Assembly: GCA_029204225.1 (NCBI GenBank)
Contig: CM055114.1
Span: 19,083,273 to 19,147,272 of the forward strand
Direction: 5' to 3'
Length of the DNA stretch: 64,000 nucleotides
DNA from: Diphasiastrum complanatum
Taxonomy: Eukaryota; Streptophyta; Lycopodiopsida; Lycopodiales; Lycopodiaceae
How positions within the stretch are numbered: position 1 is the stretch's first letter; every line of letters begins with the position of its first letter. A program made the position numbers and the translations under genes. Shown here one piece after another: positions 59,018 to 64,000 of this stretch. Below the pieces are notes generated by a model. That model did no database searches and was not told where the DNA came from. It was given only the letters and a program-made list of their open reading frames with translations.

Positions 59018-60879
59018 CTGTAGGGTCTTTGATCCGACGTTGTAATAGCCCTCCCGCCTGTCAACAAGGGTTAGTTCACTCGATAGGCACCTAACTATGC
59101 GTAGATGCTAATTTTAGTTAGTTCCCTACTTTTTATCTATCTCTACCTCCACTAACACTACTCACACTAACTCTACTCCCCTAAATAACTTCATCATGAT
59201 TGTTGGTGAAGGGTAAGAGAATAGAAGAGAAAGAAGGAGAAGAGAGAAAGAGAGAGAGATAGAGTTGAGGGGGAGGTTAGCTCAAAAGCTCAAGATGCAT
59301 GCTAATGGATAAACCATAACTATTAAAACAAGAACATAGAAATGGAAACAATTATACACACACAACAAAAAGCCTTAGCATGAGTGCTTAGCAAATGAGG
59401 ATGCTTGGCTCTCCAATTTGGTAGAGTTTCCTCCTTCTCATTAAGCATGAAATTAGAATTATGCCATATTTTACTGTCTTTCACATCCTCAAACAAAAAT
59501 TGTGCATTTCCTTGTATGATGCTAGACATCAACACATAATTCATTTGAAACATATCAAGAGCTTTTTTCTCCCTTGTAGATTTTCATATCTCGTCGTCGC
59601 TACTAGATTCAGGCAAATATGTCTCCATGTCATCCCTAAGCTTTTTATACTACTTAGGCACCTTGTGAGTAGGAGATGTACTTCCAAGAGAGTACATATT
59701 CTATGGAATATGTTTTGTTTTTCTCTTTTCACCAATCAATTTATATTTGGTTAGACTAGATGGCTTTGGTCTTATCTCATATGAATCCCTTCATGTGGAG
59801 TGGTCTCTTCATTATCAATTCCACTCTCATGATTGTTGGAAGTTGGGTGTAAGTTGTGATCAAAGAAGGATCACAGTGTTAGGATTAATGCCTGATAGCG
59901 GAATGGCATTTATCTACCTGATCTTGGCTCTGCAATTACCAATAGCCTGAAATTTTTGAATCATGCAGTTATAGACCAAGTTATTGAGCACAATACATTA
60001 TTTTAATACTTTAATGTGCTCAACTGAAATGATGAATTTCAAGCTTATATCTTGTAAAATAAACGTACATAATCTGAACTAAGTTGCCTATCTTCTAGTA
60101 CTATGAAAAATGAGCATGACAAAGCTCAAGATCATGATATAAGTTTTTGAGGACTGATCACTAAGGAATTTGTTCAAAAACAATTTTGTTTTTCGAACTA
60201 TAGAGCAAAAAAATGAGACTCTAAGGAGTTTCTAGTCTATAGCTTGAAAGCTTGTAGCTATGGAATCACCGAAATTGCTATTAGAATAGCTTGTTAGACA
60301 TCATGCTTTTGATGGTGATTTAGATTTCTATTCATAGAAATATCTTAAATTCTACTATCCTAGAATAGTAGTTGGATTGTAGTTAACATGTACTTATGTC
60401 CATACATGATCACCATCAAAAGTCATCTTCAAATGTGTGATAGAGACTGTGGTCTATTTTTGTCAGAAAGTGTAGTAGAAGTATTTTGGAGAGTACTTGT
60501 TGACACATATGAAATTCGAATGAAGTCCAAATCGGAGTGTTGAACAATTGTTGAGAGGAGTTTTGAGTGAGATACGAATGTCGAGTATGTTCGAATTTAG
60601 ATTGTGGTTGAATAATTATCGAGTAGAGCGTTGAGTAAGATTCAAATGTTGAATGAGGATTGTCAATTGTCGAATAAAATTTGAATTCAAGTAAAGTTTG
60701 AATAATATTTGAATCAAGAAAATCTTGAAGGAAATACTAAAAATTTAGATTTCTAGACTTCGAATTTGGATGGATTTCTTGCCGCTCAAATCTTGGATAA
60801 AAATGTAGAGTGCCAAATTCTGCTCGATTTTATAGATATAGTGACTGTGACAGGAAGGGTTTGGAGTGGAATTAAAATA
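59018..60879. other. Probable gypsy LTR remnant, then unassigned sequence
   Basis: The first 280 bp or so, with a GA-rich block (59225-59270), should be the 5' LTR of element C, but no second copy confirms it. The rest has no recognised gene; short open frames at 59323-59553 (minus) and 59461-59754 (plus) match nothing I know. 60500-60879 probably holds LTR sequence of the copia remnant that follows. Confidence 0.4.
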
Positions 60880-61140
60880 TCAATATTCCCCTTTAATTTG
60901 ACTACAAACACTTCTGAAAATTTAACATCTTCATAAACTTCCAGCGATTTTCCTTGCTAGTGCCTTGGTAGAAATATTTGTAGCTTAATTTTTCGTTGCT
61001 GGACAGTAAATAAGCTCATTTTCTTTGTCATGAACTTTTTCCATGACATAGTGAAATTGAATCTCTATATGCTTTGTTCTAGAATGATATTTAGGATTCA
61101 AAAGATAGATCTATGCAATTTAAATTGTCACAGAGCAGAG
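60880..61140 (-). pseudogene. Ty1/copia RNase H C-terminal remnant
   Basis: The minus strand yields CDNLNCIDLSFES, then IQFHYVMEKVHDKENELIYC-like residues in shifted frames and ATNISTKALARKI, the order of the copia RNase H end. AAAGGGGAA near 60888 is a likely polypurine tract. Confidence 0.65.
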
Positions 61141-61576
61141 CAGTAGAATGATTAATATGTAATAGGGGCCTTCTTAGCATTTGGGATCGAGTCAGGTTTA
61201 CAACAATAGCTCAAGATCAATGAACTAAGTTGCTCAAATTCAAGGCACCACCATGTGACCATGAAAAGATCCATTGCAACCCAATAGACCAAAAGTTGAG
61301 TTATATTTGTCTTGCAAAGAAAGGCATAAAAAATTGTGGAATGTCACGTGAAGGGCATATTTTCAAGTTGGGGAGGTCAAAACTTCATTTGAAAGCCCAA
61401 GTTCTTTAAATAGAACGTGTTCTGAAGGGTTCGAAGGTGTTATCGAATTTCATTTGAAAAGAAAATTATGAAATAGCATATAAAATTGCATGGTTTTGAG
61501 AAATGATGCCCTTCATCCTGAAAGGAAGTGAAGCCTTTCAACTTTCACTCCTTGCTTTCGAGAGCATCAGCGAGCT
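61141..61576. other. Region upstream of Z-ISO
   Basis: No gene seen. It should hold the Z-ISO promoter and transcription start; no clear TATA box was identified. Confidence 0.4.
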
Positions 61577-61693
61577 ATGGCGATGGCGATGGCGATGGCG
61601 ATGACGAAAGTTACGATCCATCATCGTTCTTGCATCGCTGCTTCTGCTGTTGCTGTTGCCGCTTTTGCTTGTGTTTGCAGATTGGGATGGTGA
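61577..61693 (+). CDS. Upstream ORF in the Z-ISO leader, 38 codons
   Basis: ATG at 61577 within a (GGCGAT)4 repeat (61579-61602) opens MAMAMAMAMTKVTIHHRSC and ends at TGA 61691. It is in the same frame as the Z-ISO start at 61721 and has the composition of a transit peptide. Either it is a translated upstream ORF or, if the stop is removed by an unseen splice, the true N-terminus. Confidence 0.4.
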   Translation: MAMAMAMAMTKVTIHHRSCIAASAVAVAAFACVCRLGW

Positions 61694-61720
61694 AGATAGT
61701 ATTGTCTTTTGATTACAGAC

Positions 61721-63465
61721 ATGGTGTCCATTTGTCTTCGTCGACCAGTGGCTGCTGCGCCTCAGTGCGGATGCATTTCTCTTGCTCGTCCCAAACCCCA
61801 AACTGGTCAGGCTCACTGCTCCGGAGGCCCGTTTTCTGTTATGAATGCACCGTCCCCGTCATCAGGCGCCTTTAAGGTATGCACTCTAGGTGAAAACACT
61901 TCAGCAAAGGGAATATTTATGCGGCCGTACTAGTTTTTCCAGCTCTTGTTTCAAAATAATCGAATATTATAGCACGGCCAGATAACATTTTCGATGATTT
62001 TATGAATCTGGTAGGTTTGGCGAGAAAATATTATCAATTTTTCAGCAAGAACGGAAAAGACTAGTACGTCCATATAATATTCTCAAGAAATACCGTATTT
62101 GCTTTGCAGTTTCTGCTTACAAAGACTCGATTAGTACGGTGTTTATTCTTTCCGATACTATAATGAGTTTGGCTGGTTTGGTGCTGGAAGTTGCGCTAGC
62201 AGCCTGAGTCTTTCCAGTACTTACATCTGTTTCTATATCTTAAAAGTGGGGCATGAAGCCTTCTTTGAAGATATGAACTTCAAGATTTTGTCATGTTTTA
62301 TCCGCTGTCATATCCTTCTTAACAAACCAATATTCCTTTTCAAGGAATTTATGGACTAATGATAACAAAGCTGAAGAATTACTACGAACTCTTCAGGCTA
62401 TAGATTACAGTCTGACTCAAAAGTAGATACGGCCTGACGGATGCTGGTTAGAATGTCGCGAAGGAAAATCTACAAGTTATGTTTAAAGATGACAAATTCG
62501 TATTCGTAATTTTGACGTTCAGCTTATCGTCAACAATATATTCTTTCAGTTTTGAGATAGAGTCCTGTTGTTTTCATCACCGATTTCCTGGCACAATGTG
62601 TTAGGAATGGATTTTCTAGTGACTTTGTCACCAGGTAAACGACGAAAGCCACAATCCTGCAAGGATACATAGTAACAGTAAATCCTTGATGTTGTGGTTA
62701 AGCATGTAAATTTCAAACTATTAGTTTCTGGCAACGCAATTTTCGAACTATTAGTTACTTGCAACGCAATTATTACCGTAAGATATGTTTCCTGAATACT
62801 GTGCTGCCTCTTCCTTGTAAGCGCAGAGCAGTTAGTTAAGCTTCAATCTTCCTTAAGGAATTATCATGCGATTTGTGACTCTCTCAGAATTTCTGAATAA
62901 CTTTACATGGCAAGAAATTTCTGAATTACTTCACATGGCAAGAAATTTGTAGGGAGGTCGAGTATCTGCAAGATTTCATCTAGGCCGGAGGGCAGTGGAT
63001 TTCATGATCTTTTGTATGTATGATTGGTTTGACTTTCCAAGTCATGACGGAGATCTTGTAATTTGGCAGTTTGCACTGTTGATTTCAAGAAAAGCTGGTA
63101 GACATTTGAGGGGAAAACAATTTTATCAACCTAGAAGGTGGCGATCTGAGCTACAACAGACAAACGAAGAGAGCACTACAGAGGCTTCTTCCACATCTGC
63201 TCCCCGTTCCCTGCCAGGCAGGGACATTCAGAGCATTTCGAGACTTGTTACCCCTGAAAGTAATGTAACACCAATTAGTTCAGATTTTGTTGGAGAAGAT
63301 GCTGCTGTATTTGATTTCAGGGCCCAAAAATTCTCCTCCTGGCTATATTTTACTGGTATACTGGCAGTAGTGTCAGCTGTTATGTACATTGCCTGGATTG
63401 ATCCGTCTGTGGGTTATGGTGGACACTTTATTCGTGCTCTCTCTTCAATCTCCAGCAACCATGAG
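61721..63465 (+). CDS. Z-ISO: 15-cis-zeta-carotene isomerase, exons 1 and 2 (partial)
   Basis: Plastid membrane haem enzyme that isomerises the 15-cis bond of zeta-carotene in carotenoid synthesis; related to NnrU proteins. Exon 1 is 61721-61876 (MVSICLRRPVAAAPQCGCIS, a transit-peptide-like start), exon 2 63070-63465; the intron of 1193 bp is GT-AG, phase 0. Together 184 codons. DFVGEDAAVFDFRAQKFSSW, the membrane segment WLYFTGILAVVSAVMYIAWI (residues 143-162) and DPSVGYGGHFIRALSSIS match plant Z-ISO just before the catalytic NnrU-like part. A donor GTGCGT follows GAG at 63465. The haem-binding part lies to the right of the window. I chose 61721 as start because an in-frame stop precedes it. 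Confidence 0.85.
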
Positions 63466-64000
63466 GTGCGTCTTAATTCTAACAAGTTCATAGTATTCAT
63501 ATCTCACATTTTGCTTGCTTGTAACATGGTTTATCTCCACATTTGAGTTCTTCAAAACAAATTTATCTTGAAGCGGGCAGGCGCAAAGGAAAAGACTTTG
63601 AAAAGGAAACCAATGGAAATTGAAAAATGCTTCTGTTTTGTTGATTGATGTTGTATGAAGAAGTCTCTACTGCTCAATTATAAACCTACTAGCTACAATC
63701 TGGTGCCGGTAAGTTTCTTTCTGAGATTTTGTCAAATTGACGAGTTCTCTGTCTACTAGAATGTGGAACATTATGGTCTATACCTTAAGTTACAAATAGA
63801 TAGATAGTAACTCTTTATTGTGATATTCTTTGTTATAGAATGAGGTAGTTCCATAATATCTTAGAAGTCCCATCAAAAGTGGTATGGATAAGTTTTGTGC
63901 AAAACATTGCATGTGGAATATCACAATAAAGAGCAGAATGAATGAACTGCACAAGAGTCTGATCATATCAAGCTAACTCAGCCGACCTAAACAAGCTAAT
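63466..64000 (+). other. Start of Z-ISO intron 2
   Basis: No continuation of the Z-ISO protein was found up to the window edge, so this is taken as intron. It contains the inverted repeat at 63811-63933. Confidence 0.6.
63811..63933. repeat. Perfect 18 bp inverted repeat
   Basis: CTCTTTATTGTGATATTC at 63811-63828 and its exact complement GAATATCACAATAAAGAG at 63916-63933, with an 87 bp loop. It may be the end pair of a small inverted-repeat element in Z-ISO intron 2. Confidence 0.8.

Noticed and set aside
61528-61875. 115-codon frame with Cys-rich stretch over Z-ISO exon 1
   Set aside because: It is in another frame than the Z-ISO exon, begins without ATG and runs through the GGCGAT repeat as Gly-Asp.

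Overview
This is a nuclear chromosome segment of a land plant, most likely a seed-free vascular plant such as a fern (the lineage is an inference). It holds three ordinary single-copy plant genes with GT-AG introns, separated and invaded by Ty3/gypsy and Ty1/copia LTR retrotransposons, a LINE fragment, non-autonomous inverted-repeat elements and long CT microsatellites. There are no bacterial-type operons, and no tRNA or rRNA genes were recognised.

Host genes. (1) 1661-4967, minus: a complete eight-exon CDC20 (APC/C activator, 464 aa) with intact reading frame. (2) 34774-43279, minus: a complete three-exon nuclear gene for plastid ribosomal protein bL27 (184 aa), whose first intron has grown to 7.7 kb by insertion of a copia element, a LINE endonuclease fragment and CT arrays. 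(3) 61721 to beyond the right edge, plus: the first two exons of Z-ISO (15-cis-zeta-carotene isomerase), with an upstream ORF in its leader. Two of the three products act in plastids; there is no sign that the genes work as a unit.

Elements. 6490-6966 is a copia RNase H remnant. 6993-25699 is a large Athila/Tat-like Ty3/gypsy element (tRNA-Asp-type primer site, gag, protease, RT, RNase H, integrase without chromodomain) carrying a long extra reading frame of about 1000 codons after integrase. A complete 6.2 kb copia element (14110-20314) is nested in its integrase with a 5 bp target duplication. 25845-28297 is an inverted pol fragment of the same gypsy family and supplies the empty target site. 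28298-31066 is the 5' end of another gypsy element (LTR with CT microsatellite, primer site, leader, gag). 33240-34490 holds nested inverted-repeat elements. 45000-47780 is a gag-like region that runs directly into an LTR carrying (CT)60. 47786-54590 is a pair of head-to-head copia elements. 54600-59017, minus, is a gypsy element with primer site, leader, gag and the same extra reading frame but no pol. 60880-61140 is a last copia remnant.

The most unusual material is the post-integrase reading frame seen in two different gypsy elements, and the arrays of a short motif in both orientations (AACCTTCGCC-like) that fill the gypsy leaders and reappear just upstream of that extra reading frame. 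Nearly all transposon genes here are broken by stops, frameshifts or deletions.
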